Shown here one piece after another: positions 1 to 9,671 of a DNA stretch of 64,000 nt. The notes beneath the pieces were generated by a model, which did not search any database, was not told where the DNA came from, and saw only the letters and a list, made by a program, of their open reading frames with translations. A program made the translations under genes and the position numbers. The stretch comes from Lysobacteraceae bacterium NML08-0793 (GTDB lineage: Bacteria > Pseudomonadota > Gammaproteobacteria > Xanthomonadales > Xanthomonadaceae): assembly GCA_002798275.1 (NCBI GenBank), contig NWQR01000002.1, forward strand, positions 1 to 64,000, given 5' to 3'. The first letter of the stretch is position 1. Each line of letters opens with the position of its first letter.

Positions 1-3000
1 TCGCACCCAAGGCGTAGTTGTTGCTCGTCGTGCCATCACCAAAATTGATGCCCTTGGCAATGTTCGTGGCGTTATTCGCAATGTCGGCCGCGTTCTGCGC
101 CACGTTCTGGTTGGTCGCAAACAGCTGACCCCCATTCACCGCATCCTTGCTGCCAGCGCTCAAATCACCATCCGCCACTTGGGTGATCTTCTGGTCATTC
201 GCATTCAGACCCGCACCCGTAATGTAGGTCTTGCCCCCCACATTCACGCCCGTGCTATCCAGCTTCACCTGATTCGCACCCGTACCCGCGGTCACGCTGT
301 CAAACTCAACATCATCCGCCGTCGCTACCTCATAGTCGGTGCTGCCGTCTGTATTCGTCGTGGTCGATACCTGGATGTTCTTCCCAGCACTCACCACCGC
401 TTTCGCGGCCGCTGCACGTGCATCCACTGCCTTCAGTTGGTCTTCCGTCGCCGCCTGACCTGCTGCACCGTGTTATAGGTATTCCCCCCCACGGCTAGAT
501 TGGCAGTGATATTACCCGCCGCATCTACCGTAGAAGTCGGGCTGAAAGCTGCAGCAGTTGTCTTGGCCAAATTGCCAATCACCACCTGGGTGGAATACAG
601 CTGGCTGCCATTAATGGCATCGGTACTGGTAGCGGTAATTGCACCCGGTGCAACATGCTTGATTTGCCGCTCAGCTCCCACCTTGCCCACAGACACCTGA
701 TGACCAGCTGTCACATTGGCGTGCCCGGCAAAACCACCATAAGTCAGGCTCTCCACAGTTGCACTGGTGATTTTTTCTGCATTGCTATCCGTGCTGCTAT
801 TAGCACCCAAAGCCACCGCTTGCGCTTTGCTGGCATTGGCGCCATTGCCTAGCGCCAAGGTAGACACCTGCACAGCCTTGGCACCACGACCCATGGCAAT
901 GGCGTTGCTGCTGCTGGCTCCGCCATTGACGCCCGCTTCCGATTCGGAACCGATGGCAATATCGTTGCCGGTGTAAGACTTGCTGAGGCGACCAATGGCA
1001 ACCGAGCTGCCGCCGGTAGCCGTACCCGAACCTGCGGCAATGCTGTTGGCGCCATTGGCTTTTGCACCCGAACCCAAAGCCGTGGCATGAACGGCAGTGG
1101 CTGTTGCGGTGTTACCCAAGGCAGTTGAGTACTGTGCACTGGCTACGGTGTGATAACCAATCGCCATAGCCTGGTCGGCAGTGGCTGCAGCGGTAGCGCC
1201 AAAAGCGGCAGACTGATTGCCGGTTGCCCGGGTTTCCAAGCCGACGGCGGTTGAGGAAATACCTGTTGATTGGCTGTTCTGCCCCATGGCAATGGCACCG
1301 GTTTTGGTAGCCTGCGTATCCCGACCGATGGCAACGGCCTCGGTCGCACTGGCAGTAGCATTGTTACCGACAGCGATGGTGTTGCCACTCTGAGCCTTGG
1401 CATTCAAGCCGATGGCGGTGGAATTGACGCCAGAAGCAGCTGCATCCACGCCAGCGGCCAGCGCGTTTTCTGCGGTAGCGCCATCGTTGTTGTAGTTTCC
1501 GCCCTGGGGATCGCTGCGCTTGACGCTGTAATAATTAACCGCGCTGCCGCCACCACCGCCGCTGCCAGAAATCTTGCTGGCCACCGCATACAGCTGGCTG
1601 CCGTTGATGGCGTCGGTGGAGGTAGCGGAGATTTCCCCGGCTGCCACGTTCTGGATGCGGCGCTCAAGCCCGCTGGCACCCAAAGTAATCAGCCCGGTGG
1701 GGGAGGTGCCCGCAAAACCACTGTAAGTGATGCCGCCCACGGTGGCTTGGGTCACATTGCTCATACCGGCAGTGGATGCGGCAGTTGCGGCAGTCGGCAG
1801 GCTGCCATCGGCATAACGGGTTTTGCCTGCGGTGCTGGTGGCGCGGGCAGATGAGCCAAGATAGACGCTGTTGCTCACATCGGCCGTGATGCTGTTGCCG
1901 AAAGCGAAGATATTGTTGGTACCGGTAACGATGGTGTTGTTATTGCCCACCGAGTAGCTGTCGGTGCCGTCAATGATGCTGGGGTCGCCGAAAGCGCCGG
2001 AATTGGCGCCGCGCACGATATTGCCGACACCGATGGCAATGGTGTTTTCCGCCAAAGCATGCGAACCTTTGCCGATGGCGATGGATGATTTGCCAAGGGC
2101 TTTGGTCACCGCGGTCGGAGCCGCGTCATTGATCCCTTCCGAGCCGCCGATGGCGATGGCATTGTTGGCGCCCACTTCCGAGAGCGAACCCAGGGCGATC
2201 GTGCTTCTGACTTCCAGGGGGTTCGCAGCATCGGCACTACGCCCCGCCCGCTTGCCAATGGCGATATTGTGCGTGCCTTTGACATTTTGCCCGGCTTCCA
2301 CCAATGCGGCGAAGTTGTCATGGCCTGTCACGTTCTGACCGGCGCGGCTGGAGATGGCGACGTTGGTATTGCCGTTGGCGGCCATACCGGCGCTGTTGCC
2401 GATAGCAATATTCTCGGTGGATGCACCGCCCTTGTTGCCGACCTCTTTACCCGCATTGTTGCCGATGGCAATTTGCATGCGGTTGTTGTTGGAACCGTGG
2501 CCTGCGCTGGAGCCGATAAAAACGGCATCGGTGGGCGCAACATAAGTGACGCCTGTCGGTGCCAGGCCCGCACGGGTACCGATGGCCACCACACCCTGGC
2601 CTGCAGCATTGGCATTCAAACCGACGGCAATGCCGTCTTGACCAGCAGCATTGGCGGCCTTACCGATGGCAGTGGCATCGCGGTGGCTTGCTTTGGACTG
2701 AGAGCCAATTGCGATGGCCGCTTCCCCAGAGGCAGCAGCCTGATACCCTCCAGCAAAGGACTGAAGACCGGAAGCGTTGGCTTCACTGCCTGTAGCCAAG
2801 GCGTGGTCTTTGCTGGCTTTGGCTTGGTGACCAAATGCCGAAGCGCCTGCGGCGCTGGCTGCCGCGCCAACACCAACGGCAGTGGTTTGCCCAGCGCTGG
2901 CATTGGCGCCGTCGCCAAAAGCGGCGGAGGATTGGCCGCTGGCTTTGGCGGCATTGCCCACAGCCAAAGAGGTGGCTCCAGTAGCTGCTGCAGCATTACC

Positions 3001-3393
3001 AAAAGCAAAAGCGTTTGCCTGTGTGGCTTGGGAATTGGTACCCACTGCAATGGCACTTTGTGCGTTGGTTTCTGTTCTGGCGCCCGTGCCGATGGCAATA
3101 GAGTCACGCCCTGCAGCGACAGCACCCTCACCGCAGGCAACTTCACTCCCCGAGCCGGACACGCTGCTGGGCGGCATCGGCTGACCAGTTGCCGGATCAA
3201 CACAGACATGATCTGCGGCCCAGACATTCCCCACAGGCAATGCCAGCATGACTGCCATAGCCAGCAAACTCAAACGGCTGCGACCTGCACGACGGGTGAT
3301 GCTCACACCACCGCTATCGCTTTTGGCAAACTCGGAGGCCACCACCAGGGTGCCGGTTTCGCGATTCCATACCAGACGATAAATCTTGTTCAT
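1..3393 (-). CDS. Trimeric autotransporter adhesin (YadA/XadA-like), partial and frameshifted
   Basis: Surface adhesin of the type Vc secretion class. The start at 3393 is chosen because an AGGA lies about 9 nt upstream and the protein then opens with an extended signal peptide ([16 protein letters not shown]), a basic stretch, a hydrophobic core and a cut site near VWA-AD. Residues about 85-590 and 640-920 are head domains of short repeats of the AIAIG/ATAIG type, each closed by a YadA neck (DAINGSQLY near residues 600 and 927). The reading frame stops at 433-435. The neighbouring frame, from about 457 down to base 1, continues the adhesin with a coiled-coil stalk and a third neck (DAVNGGQLF). 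One base is therefore missing, or two are extra, near 458-463. The C-terminal membrane anchor lies beyond the left edge. It may be a phase-off or decayed gene, or an assembly error in a repetitive gene. Confidence 0.85.
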
Positions 3394-3636
3394 ATCAGCA
3401 ATATCCTGACTCAAAGAAAATGTAGGGAAGCCCCAAGGCAAGGCATCCAATATGCGGCTCGTGGCTTTGACCATGCGACAAAGCAGCTCATCCAGGAGGG
3501 CATGGCAGCCCGTCATTATAAGCCCCCGCCAAAATATGAGACAGCCATCACATATATTTTTTATCATTCAAAAAGCGACAGACCATTCAGACAAGCTATC
3601 TGCGCCGTTCTTTGCCGCATCACCACCGCCCCGCAA
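3394..3636. other. Divergent intergenic region between adhesin and rpsB
   Basis: No gene is seen between the adhesin start and the rpsB promoter. The stretch 3535-3590 is clearly richer in A/T than its surroundings and is the likely place for the adhesin promoter on the minus strand, but no convincing pair of promoter hexamers was found there. Confidence 0.4.
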
Positions 3637-3664
3637 GTGACAGGCGCAGCTTTTAGGCTATAAT
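3637..3664 (+). promoter_or_regulatory. Sigma70 promoter of rpsB-tsf
   Basis: GTGACA at 3637-3642 (5 of 6 matches to TTGACA), a 16-nt spacer and a perfect TATAAT at 3659-3664. This predicts transcription starting near 3671 and an rpsB leader of about 185 nt. Strong promoters are expected for ribosomal protein and elongation factor genes. Confidence 0.75.
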
Positions 3665-3796
3665 CGCCCGCTTGCCGCTACCTGCGGCACGTCCTGCCGG
3701 ACGTCACCGGCAAATTCACACCTGCTGTTACAACCCGCGCCGGGGTGTTCTGGTTCGCCAGAATCTGTCGCGGAAGCCGCAGGGAGGCCCAACCCC

Positions 3797-3834
3797 GGAA
3801 CACGCAAGCCCCCAATCCATTGGGCAGGTGTTCC
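3797..3834 (+). promoter_or_regulatory. Structured rpsB leader element
   Basis: Two nested stems lie just upstream of rpsB. The outer stem pairs GGAACAC (3797-3803) with GTGTTCC (3828-3834); the inner hairpin pairs CCCAA (3811-3815) with TTGGG (3820-3824). The ribosome binding site GAGGA (3843-3847) follows directly. In gammaproteobacteria S2 is known to repress its own operon through the rpsB leader. The structure and its position fit that role, but matching to the described motif was not done. Confidence 0.55.
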
Positions 3835-3854
3835 ATATCTTTGAGGAAATCCCA

Positions 3855-4604
3855 ATGCCCCAGATCACCATGCGCCAAATGCTGGAAGCCGGCGTTCACT
3901 TCGGTCACCAAACCCGTTACTGGAACCCGAAAATGGGTCCGTACATCTTTGGCGCCCGCGGCAAGATTCACATCATCAACCTGGAAAAGACCGTTCCGCT
4001 GTTCAACGACGCGATGAACTTCATCTCCAAGGTGGCGCAAAAGCGCGGCGTGGTGCTGTTTGTCGGCACCAAGCGCAGCGCCCGTGAAGCGGTGAAGGAA
4101 GAAGCCGAACGCTGCGGCATGCCGTTCATGACCCAGCGCTGGCTGGGCGGCACGCTGACCAACTTCGCCACCATCAAGAAGTCGGTGGCGCGTCTGAAGG
4201 AACTGGAAGCGGCCGAAACCGATGGCACCTTCCAGAAGCTGGTCAAGCACGAAGTGCTGGGTCTGCGCCGTGAGCGCGAAAAGCTCGAAGCCAGCCTCGG
4301 CGGCATCAAGGACATGAACCGTCTGCCGGATGCGCTGTTCGTCATCGACATCGGCCACGAAGACATCGCCATCAAGGAAGCCAAGACCCTGGGCATCCCG
4401 GTGATTGCCGTGGTGGATACCAACTACGACCCGAATCTGGTCGATTACGCCATTCCGGGCAATGACGATGCCATCCGCGCCGTGCAGCTGTATGCCCGCG
4501 CCGCGGCTGATGCCGTGCTCGAAGGCAAGGCCGCAGCCCCGAATGCTGCCGTGGTGAGCGAAGAAGAATTCGCCTCCGCCGAAGAAGCACCGGCTGCCGA
4601 ATAA
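3855..4604 (+). CDS. rpsB: 30S ribosomal protein S2
   Basis: Small-subunit ribosomal protein S2 of 249 residues, needed with S1 for translation initiation. The start at 3855 gives the canonical opening [20 protein letters not shown] and has GAGGA 7 nt upstream; longer in-frame starts would cross the leader structure. Family landmarks are the [15 protein letters not shown] segment, [10 protein letters not shown], the RWLGGTLTN motif and the [13 protein letters not shown] segment. The C-terminus ends in an acidic Glu/Ala-rich tail. It is followed 107 nt later by tsf, the conserved rpsB-tsf pair, and is read from the promoter at 3637-3664. Confidence 0.98.
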   Translation: MPQITMRQMLEAGVHFGHQTRYWNPKMGPYIFGARGKIHIINLEKTVPLFNDAMNFISKVAQKRGVVLFVGTKRSAREAVKEEAERCGMPFMTQRWLGGTLTNFATIKKSVARLKELEAAETDGTFQKLVKHEVLGLRREREKLEASLGGIKDMNRLPDALFVIDIGHEDIAIKEAKTLGIPVIAVVDTNYDPNLVDYAIPGNDDAIRAVQLYARAAADAVLEGKAAAPNAAVVSEEEFASAEEAPAAE

Positions 4605-4711
4605 GCCTTGCAGCGCCGCCATGCCCGCGCATGGCGGCTTGCCCTTCACCCCAACGCGCGCAACGCGCCGTTTGTGCGTGTTCTGTTTTTGAAAATAATC
4701 GAGGAATGACA

Positions 4712-5593
4712 ATGGCTGAAATTACCGCCTCCCTGGTCAAAGAGCTGCGCGAGCGCACCGGCGCCGGCATGATGGAATGCAAAAAGGCACTGACCGAAAA
4801 CAATGGCGACATCGACGCGGCTGCCGAATGGCTGCGCAAGTCCGGTCTTGCCAAGGCCGACAAGAAGGCCGACCGCGTGGCCGCCGAAGGCCGCATCGCT
4901 TCGGCGCAGAACGGCGGCAAGGCCGTGCTGGTGGAAGTGAACTCCGAAACCGACTTCGTTGCCAAGGATGAAAACTTCCTCGGCTTCTCCAACACCGTTG
5001 CAGAAGCCGCACTGGCCTCCGCTGCCGCCGATGTGGAAGCTCTGAAGGCCGCCAAGCTGGCCTCGGGCGAAACCGTCGAAGAAGCCCGTGCCGCAGTCAT
5101 CGCCAAAGTGGGCGAAAACGTGCAGGTGCGCCGCATGGCGCGCGTGGACAGCGCCAACAATGTGTCGGCCTATATCCACGGCGGCAAAATCGGCGTGCTG
5201 CTGGAACTCAAGGGTGGCGATGCTGACCTTGCCCGCGGCCTTGCCATGCATGTGGCCGCAATGAACCCGCCCTACAACAAGCAGTCGGACGTTCCGGCCG
5301 ACTTTGTTGCCAAGGAAAAGGAAATCGAATTTGCCAAGATGAGCGAAAAGGACAAGGCCAAGCCGGCTGACATCCTGGAAAAAATCATCTCCGGCAAAAT
5401 CGCCAAAATCGTCAACGAAGTCAGCCTGTACGGCCAGCCCTATGTGCTGGATACCGACAAGACCGTTGAGGCCGTGCTGAAGGCCGCTAATGCTGAAGTG
5501 GTCGGCTTCCAGCGTCTGGTGGTCGGCGAAGGCATCGAAAAGGTGGTGGAAGACTACGCCGCCGAAGTGATGAAGCAAGCTGGTCTGGCCTAA
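4712..5593 (+). CDS. tsf: Elongation factor Ts
   Basis: Nucleotide exchange factor that releases GDP from EF-Tu; cytoplasmic, 293 residues, normal for the family. The start at 4712 has GAGGA 6 nt upstream and gives [20 protein letters not shown], with the conserved [13 protein letters not shown] signature at the UBA-like N-terminus. The second landmark [10 protein letters not shown] lies near residue 78. Upstream in-frame methionines lack a ribosome binding site. It is co-transcribed with rpsB and ends at a strong hairpin at 5613-5639. Confidence 0.98.
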   Translation: MAEITASLVKELRERTGAGMMECKKALTENNGDIDAAAEWLRKSGLAKADKKADRVAAEGRIASAQNGGKAVLVEVNSETDFVAKDENFLGFSNTVAEAALASAAADVEALKAAKLASGETVEEARAAVIAKVGENVQVRRMARVDSANNVSAYIHGGKIGVLLELKGGDADLARGLAMHVAAMNPPYNKQSDVPADFVAKEKEIEFAKMSEKDKAKPADILEKIISGKIAKIVNEVSLYGQPYVLDTDKTVEAVLKAANAEVVGFQRLVVGEGIEKVVEDYAAEVMKQAGLA

Positions 5594-5612
5594 TCATCCC
5601 AATTGCCCACGC

Positions 5613-5639
5613 AAAAGCCCGCCAAATTGGCGGGCTTTT
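5613..5639 (+). terminator. Rho-independent terminator after tsf
   Basis: A 20-nt inverted repeat, AAAGCCCGCC and GGCGGGCTTT around a short AAATT loop, runs into TTTT 20 nt after the tsf stop. The symmetric A/T flanks may let it also stop the AIM24-like gene that converges from the right. Confidence 0.85.
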
Positions 5640-5686
5640 CGCTTTCAGCCTGCTCGTGCGTGCACTCCTGATCGTACTGGCAAGCC

Positions 5687-6391
5687 TCAACTCGCCCCGA
5701 CCTGAAAACTGTTTTCCTCATAGGGCTGCACCACCACCCAGCCTTCACCGGCAAACTTCAGCTGGATGCTTTCCCCGGAAGTGCGCCCTACCAGCGTCCC
5801 CAGCGAAATGTCGGTAACGATTTCCGGTTGCAGATTGCCCGACCAAGCCACCGTGGCATTGGGATCGGTAAAGACCGGCCCGTTGGCTGCACTGACCGTC
5901 AATGTCAGCGGCTCGTAATGCGAGGTAATCGCCACGATGCCATGGCCTGCCAGACGCACATTGAACAGCCCGCCGGCCATCATGCTGGCCATACGGCGCA
6001 TCATGGTGATCTTGTTTTCGATGCCATCCTCAAATGCCAGCACATCATTGCCATTGACGAAAATCGCATCCCCGGCAAGGCGCAACAAAGTGATTTTCTT
6101 GCCGGTGTCGGCAAGATAGGCGCGCCCCTGGCCTTCCACTTTCATCAGCTGCATACCTTCACCGCTGACGGCCTTTTTCAAAAGGTTGCCAAGCCCCTGC
6201 TCCAAAATCCCTTGGCGGGTGAACTTCACATTGCCGGTACGCGCCACCATGGCGCCGGCCTTAGCCCAGATACGACCGTCCAGACGCACTTCCAGAAGGC
6301 GCTCGCTTTCCAGCTCGAACAATTCGCCACGGCTTACTTGATCCCGCTCCTGCGATTGCGCCAAAAATTCCTGCAAAGTTTTTACTGTCAT
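5687..6391 (-). CDS. AIM24 family protein
   Basis: Protein of 234 residues resembling the AIM24/TIGR00266 family, which has a beta-sandwich fold and no settled biochemical role in bacteria. Supporting features are the alternating beta-rich pattern, the FVNGNDVLAFEDGIE segment and the TSHYEPLTLTV and TDPNATVAWSGNL segments near the C-terminus. The start at 6391 is preferred because GAGAAG lies about 6 nt upstream; an in-frame start 16 codons earlier has no such site. It sits between tsf and pyrH in the opposite direction, separating two genes that are usually neighbours. Confidence 0.8.
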   Translation of the reverse strand: MTVKTLQEFLAQSQERDQVSRGELFELESERLLEVRLDGRIWAKAGAMVARTGNVKFTRQGILEQGLGNLLKKAVSGEGMQLMKVEGQGRAYLADTGKKITLLRLAGDAIFVNGNDVLAFEDGIENKITMMRRMASMMAGGLFNVRLAGHGIVAITSHYEPLTLTVSAANGPVFTDPNATVAWSGNLQPEIVTDISLGTLVGRTSGESIQLKFAGEGWVVVQPYEENSFQVGAS

Positions 6392-6489
6392 TGCTTCTTC
6401 TCCCGATGGAGGCTCCATGATAGTGCCAACACTCGGCATTACCGCCGCTGCGCAGTAGAATAGGCCTCCCCCATTTTTTCGGAATCGTC

Positions 6490-7218
6490 ATGTCTCAGCT
6501 TGCCTATCGCCGCGTCCTTCTGAAACTTTCCGGCGAGGCATTGATGGGCGATGAGGACTACGGCATCGACCCGAAAGTGCTGCAACGTTTGGCACGCGAG
6601 GTCGTCGAAGCCCAAGCCGCAGGCGCCCAGGTCGCCTTGGTGATTGGCGGCGGCAATATCTTCCGTGGCGCTGGGCTTGCCGCTGGCGGCATGGATCGGG
6701 TTACCGGCGACCATATGGGCATGCTCGCCACCGTCATCAATGCCTTGGCGATGCAGGATGCGCTGGAAAAACTCGGTGCCCAGGCACGGGTCATGAGCGC
6801 CATCAAAATCAACGATGTCTGTGAGGATTACATCCGCCGTCGCGCCATCCGCCATCTGGAAAAAGGCCGCGTCACCATTTTTGCCGCAGGCGTGGGCAGC
6901 CCGTTCTTCACCACTGATTCTGGCGCAGCCTTGCGCGCCATCGAAATCGGCGCCGATCTGCTGCTGAAAGCCACCAAAGTCGATGGCGTTTACGACAAGG
7001 ACCCGAAAAAACACCCGGATGCAGTTCGTTTTGAAAGCCTCGGCTACGACGAAATCATCAGCCGCAATCTGCAAGTGATGGATACCGCCGCCTTTGCCTT
7101 GAGCCGCGATGCGCGCCTGCCGATGCGCATTTTCGACATGGACGAGCCGGGCGTGATTTTGCGCATCCTGCAAGGTGAAAACATCGGCACGCTGGTGCAG
7201 CCGGGCATATCGCAATAA
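6490..7218 (+). CDS. pyrH: Uridylate kinase (UMP kinase)
   Basis: Converts UMP to UDP with ATP, an essential step of pyrimidine nucleotide synthesis; a cytoplasmic hexamer allosterically regulated by GTP and UTP. The 242-residue length is standard. It shows the amino-acid kinase family motifs: LKLSGEAL at the N-terminus, the nucleotide-binding loop [10 protein letters not shown] near residue 56, [17 protein letters not shown] near residue 76 and the [15 protein letters not shown] segment in the C-terminal half. The ribosome binding site is weak. The next gene begins 3 nt after the stop, so the two are probably co-transcribed. The usual downstream partners frr and uppS are not here. Confidence 0.97.
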   Translation: MSQLAYRRVLLKLSGEALMGDEDYGIDPKVLQRLAREVVEAQAAGAQVALVIGGGNIFRGAGLAAGGMDRVTGDHMGMLATVINALAMQDALEKLGAQARVMSAIKINDVCEDYIRRRAIRHLEKGRVTIFAAGVGSPFFTTDSGAALRAIEIGADLLLKATKVDGVYDKDPKKHPDAVRFESLGYDEIISRNLQVMDTAAFALSRDARLPMRIFDMDEPGVILRILQGENIGTLVQPGISQ

Positions 7219-7221
7219 GCC

Positions 7222-8028
7222 ATGCCTGTTTCCCGGCCACGGGTACTTTTGAACTTTGCCGAGCTGGAGCTTTGGCCCGCTTGGCTGCTTGCTGCGCGCA
7301 GCAACGCCACCGCCCGTCAACTGGCGCGTGCCCAATGGCTGCTGCGCGATAAACGCGATGGCCGTTATCTGGCCAGCCTCGATGCCGATGGCCGTGCCCA
7401 GCCGATTGCCCCGCAGACCCGCCACCTGGCAACTCTTGCTGTGCCGGCACTGAAAAAAGCCTTGCCGCGCATCCATCGCCCCCCGAGCGCCTTGCCGTTT
7501 CATGCGCTGGAAAAACGCCTAGCACAACTGGGGCTAGATGCCGACAGCTATGCGCACAACAGCGCGCTTGCGCGGATGCCCGAGCCCGACTGGCTACAGC
7601 TTGCCGGATTTGACCGCTATCGACGCCCCCTGTGGCTGCTGCCGAGCGCTGCCCGTGCCTGGGGGCAGATGCAAGCCGCCGCTCGTCAAGACGGCCTTGT
7701 GCTGGAGGCGATTTCCGGCTATCGCAGCCATGCGTATCAGCTCGGTATCTTCGAGCGCAAACGCGCCCGCGGCCTTTCGGTCGAAAGTATCCTGCAAGTC
7801 AATGCCGCGCCCGGATTTTCCGAACACCATACCGGCCGAGCACTGGATATCAGCACACCGGGCGCGGCTGCGGCAGAAGAAAGTTTCGAAAACACGCCGG
7901 CCTTTGCTTGGTTGCGCCAACATGCGGCGCGCTTTGACTTCCACCTCAGCTACCCGCGCGACAACCCGCACGGCATCTGCTACGAGCCTTGGCACTGGTG
8001 CCATGCGCCCGATTACTTCACCTCATGA
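7222..8028 (+). CDS. M15 family D-alanyl-D-alanine carboxypeptidase (VanY-type)
   Basis: Predicted zinc peptidase acting on the D-Ala ends of peptidoglycan stem peptides. The 268-residue protein has the M15B core in its second half: SGYRS (165-169), EHHTGRALD (201-209) with the His and Asp zinc ligands, and YEPWHW (254-259) with the last Glu/His pair. The N-terminal 90 residues look unrelated to the catalytic domain and contain no clear signal peptide, so export is uncertain. It starts 3 nt after pyrH and overlaps the following sufE-like gene, implying one transcript. Catalysis is well supported; the cellular substrate is inferred from the family. Confidence 0.85.
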   Translation: MPVSRPRVLLNFAELELWPAWLLAARSNATARQLARAQWLLRDKRDGRYLASLDADGRAQPIAPQTRHLATLAVPALKKALPRIHRPPSALPFHALEKRLAQLGLDADSYAHNSALARMPEPDWLQLAGFDRYRRPLWLLPSAARAWGQMQAAARQDGLVLEAISGYRSHAYQLGIFERKRARGLSVESILQVNAAPGFSEHHTGRALDISTPGAAAAEESFENTPAFAWLRQHAARFDFHLSYPRDNPHGICYEPWHWCHAPDYFTS

Positions 8029-8474
8029 ATACATCCTCACCCTTCCCCATCGAAGCCAGCGCCGCCGAAGCCCAGACCGCCATCAGCGAAGAATTCGCCC
8101 TGTTCGGCGACTGGTCGGAGCGCTATCAATACCTGATTGATCTGGGCCGGAAGCTACCGGATCTGCCCGCCGAATGGAAAACCGACCCGCATCGCCTGCA
8201 TGGCTGCCAGTCGAATGTCTGGATTGTGGCCGAGGGCGATGCTGAGCGACTGGATTTTCATGCCATCAGCGACTCGGCGATTGTCTCCGGACTGATTTAC
8301 CTAGCCTTGCGCGTCTATTCCGGTCGTCCGGCAGCGGAAATCCTCGCCACCGCGCCCGATTACATCGCCGCCATTGGCCTAGCCAAGCATCTCTCGCCCA
8401 CCCGCAGCAACGGCCTTGCCGCCCTCCTGGCATTCATCCGGGAAAAAGCCGCAGCGGCACAATCACGCCAGTAG
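8025..8474 (+). CDS. sufE: SufE family sulfur acceptor protein
   Basis: Takes persulfide sulfur from a cysteine desulfurase such as SufS and stimulates it during Fe-S cluster assembly. The 149-residue protein carries the family signature RLHGCQSNVW with the acceptor cysteine at position 61, and the FALFGDWSERYQYLIDLG region near the N-terminus. The start at 8025 sits in an ATGA overlap with the peptidase stop, a sign of translational coupling. No other suf gene is nearby. CsdE is a close paralogue and cannot be separated from SufE by sequence reading alone. Confidence 0.9.
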   Translation: MNTSSPFPIEASAAEAQTAISEEFALFGDWSERYQYLIDLGRKLPDLPAEWKTDPHRLHGCQSNVWIVAEGDAERLDFHAISDSAIVSGLIYLALRVYSGRPAAEILATAPDYIAAIGLAKHLSPTRSNGLAALLAFIREKAAAAQSRQ

Positions 8475-8507
8475 CGTCAAGCCAGCACCTGAAAATCGAC
8501 GCTGCAA

Positions 8508-8537
8508 AAAAGCCCCGGCAAACCAATGCCGGGGCTT
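8508..8537. terminator. Bidirectional terminator between sufE and the cold-shock gene
   Basis: AAAGCCCCGGCA (8509-8520) pairs with TGCCGGGGCTTT (8526-8537) over a 5-nt loop, with A-rich sequence on the left and T-rich on the right. It lies between two convergent genes and can serve both. Confidence 0.8.
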
Positions 8538-8573
8538 TCGATTCAAATTCGGAATCCAAAGATGTCGCGTGGA

Positions 8574-8783
8574 TTACATCGGTTCCACAGCATCGGCTTG
8601 CAGGCCTTTCTGGCCTTCAATGACGGTGAAAACAACCTTTTGACCTTCTTTCAAGGTCTTGAAGCCGTCCACCTGGATGGCGCGGAAATGCACAAACACA
8701 TCTTCACCACTTTCACGGCTGATGAAGCCAAATCCCTTGGCATCGTTGAACCACTTCACGGTGCCTGTTTCACGGTTCGACAT
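8574..8783 (-). CDS. Cold-shock family protein (CspA-like)
   Basis: Single cold-shock domain of 69 residues that binds single-stranded RNA or DNA and melts structure in mRNA. Both RNA-binding motifs are intact: KGFGFI (16-21) and VFVHF (29-33). AAGGAG lies about 9 nt before the ATG. A small hairpin, CCCCC and GGGGG around AAAC at 8819-8832, lies in the likely 5' leader; long structured leaders are usual for csp genes. Whether it is cold-induced or constitutive cannot be told from the sequence. Confidence 0.95.
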   Translation of the reverse strand: MSNRETGTVKWFNDAKGFGFISRESGEDVFVHFRAIQVDGFKTLKEGQKVVFTVIEGQKGLQADAVEPM

Positions 8784-9022
8784 CGAACTTTGCTCCTTGG
8801 ATCATTACTGATTGAACACCCCCAAACGGGGGACAGATAGCGCCGGTTGCAAGGAGATGAAACAGGTCAGCCGTGCAGCCAATCAGCAAATCAACCCACG
8901 TGCCAGGCCACGATTCACTGTGACCCTTGAAACTCAGCGACTCAAACACTATCGCCGTCAAAGCGAAAATGCAAACAGCTCGCATCCAGACGATACTGCC
9001 AAACCCTATCAGGAGCCTCCAC

Positions 9023-9523
9023 TTGGATAGCCAAACCCTTTTCCACCTCATCGCCGTCCTCCTCATCATCAGCGGCATTCTCGGTACTTTTCTGCCGGTT
9101 CTGCCCGGTCTGCCTCTGGTGTTTGCCGGCCTTTTACTCTCTGCCTGGGTCGATGGCTTTGCCAATGTGCACTGGGGCTGGCTGGTGTTTTTTGGCCTGG
9201 TTACGGCGCTGTCGCTGCTACTGGACATCTGGGTGGGCGCTGCCGGAGCCAAAAAGCTCGGTGCCAGCGGTCTTGCCACTTGGGGGGCACTGATTGGCAC
9301 CGTTATTGGCCTGTTCTTCGGTCTGCCCGGCGTGCTTGCCGGGCCGTTCATCGGTGCGGCCATCGGTGAACTCATCCACCGCCGCAGCGTGAAAAAACAT
9401 GACCTCGGCGCTGCCACCAAGGTCGGCATCGGCACCTGGCTGGGTCTTATGGTCGGCACGGTGATGAAGCTGGCACTGGCCTTTGCCATGGTCGGCATGT
9501 TCGTTTTGCTCTGGTGGCTGTAA
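9023..9523 (+). CDS. DUF456 family membrane protein
   Basis: Small integral membrane protein of 166 residues with about four hydrophobic helices; its function is unknown. It opens with a helix containing [19 protein letters not shown], typical of DUF456, and has Gly/Ala-rich helices later ([18 protein letters not shown]). I place the start at the TTG codon 9023 because AGGAG lies 7 nt upstream and the length then matches the family; the open frame continues upstream to an ATG at 8927 that has no ribosome binding site. It is followed directly by tRNA-Arg, whose promoter overlaps its last codons. Confidence 0.8.
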   Translation: MDSQTLFHLIAVLLIISGILGTFLPVLPGLPLVFAGLLLSAWVDGFANVHWGWLVFFGLVTALSLLLDIWVGAAGAKKLGASGLATWGALIGTVIGLFFGLPGVLAGPFIGAAIGELIHRRSVKKHDLGAATKVGIGTWLGLMVGTVMKLALAFAMVGMFVLLWWL

Positions 9524-9534
9524 TACCCGATAAT
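9506..9534 (+). promoter_or_regulatory. Likely promoter of tRNA-Arg
   Basis: TTGCTC at 9506-9511, a 17-nt spacer and GATAAT at 9529-9534. The -10 box ends 9 nt before the mature tRNA. The -35 part lies inside the end of the DUF456 gene. Confidence 0.5.
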
Positions 9535-9543
9535 TGCCGCTTC

Positions 9544-9620
9544 GCCCCCGTAGCTCAGCTGGATAGAGCGTCCCCCTCCTAAGGGGAAGGTCGTGCGTTC
9601 GAATCGCGCCGGGGGCACCA
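9544..9620 (+). tRNA. tRNA-Arg (anticodon CCT)
   Basis: A 77-nt cloverleaf. The acceptor stem GCCCCCG (9544-9550) pairs with CGGGGGC (9610-9616), the D-arm is AGCTCAGCTGGATAGAGC, the anticodon stem TCCCC/GGGGA holds the loop CTCCTAA, and the T-loop is TTCGAAT. The 3' CCA is encoded. It reads AGG codons. Confidence 0.97.
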
Positions 9621-9671
9621 TTTCGCGGCCGGTTTTTTCCGGCTTTTCGTGTGCATATCTGGAGCCTACTC

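Noticed and set aside
433-480. Programmed ribosomal frameshifting in the adhesin
   Set aside because: No slippery heptamer or downstream pseudoknot is visible, and the family does not use it.
1-3393. Repeats in the adhesin as a CRISPR-like or satellite array
   Set aside because: The repeats are protein-level beta-roll units of about 14 residues with variable DNA, inside one reading frame.
2269-3663. 464-codon plus-strand frame opposite the adhesin
   Set aside because: Mirror of the repetitive adhesin coding sequence; its Cys/Gly/Thr-rich repeats are only the complement of the head repeats.
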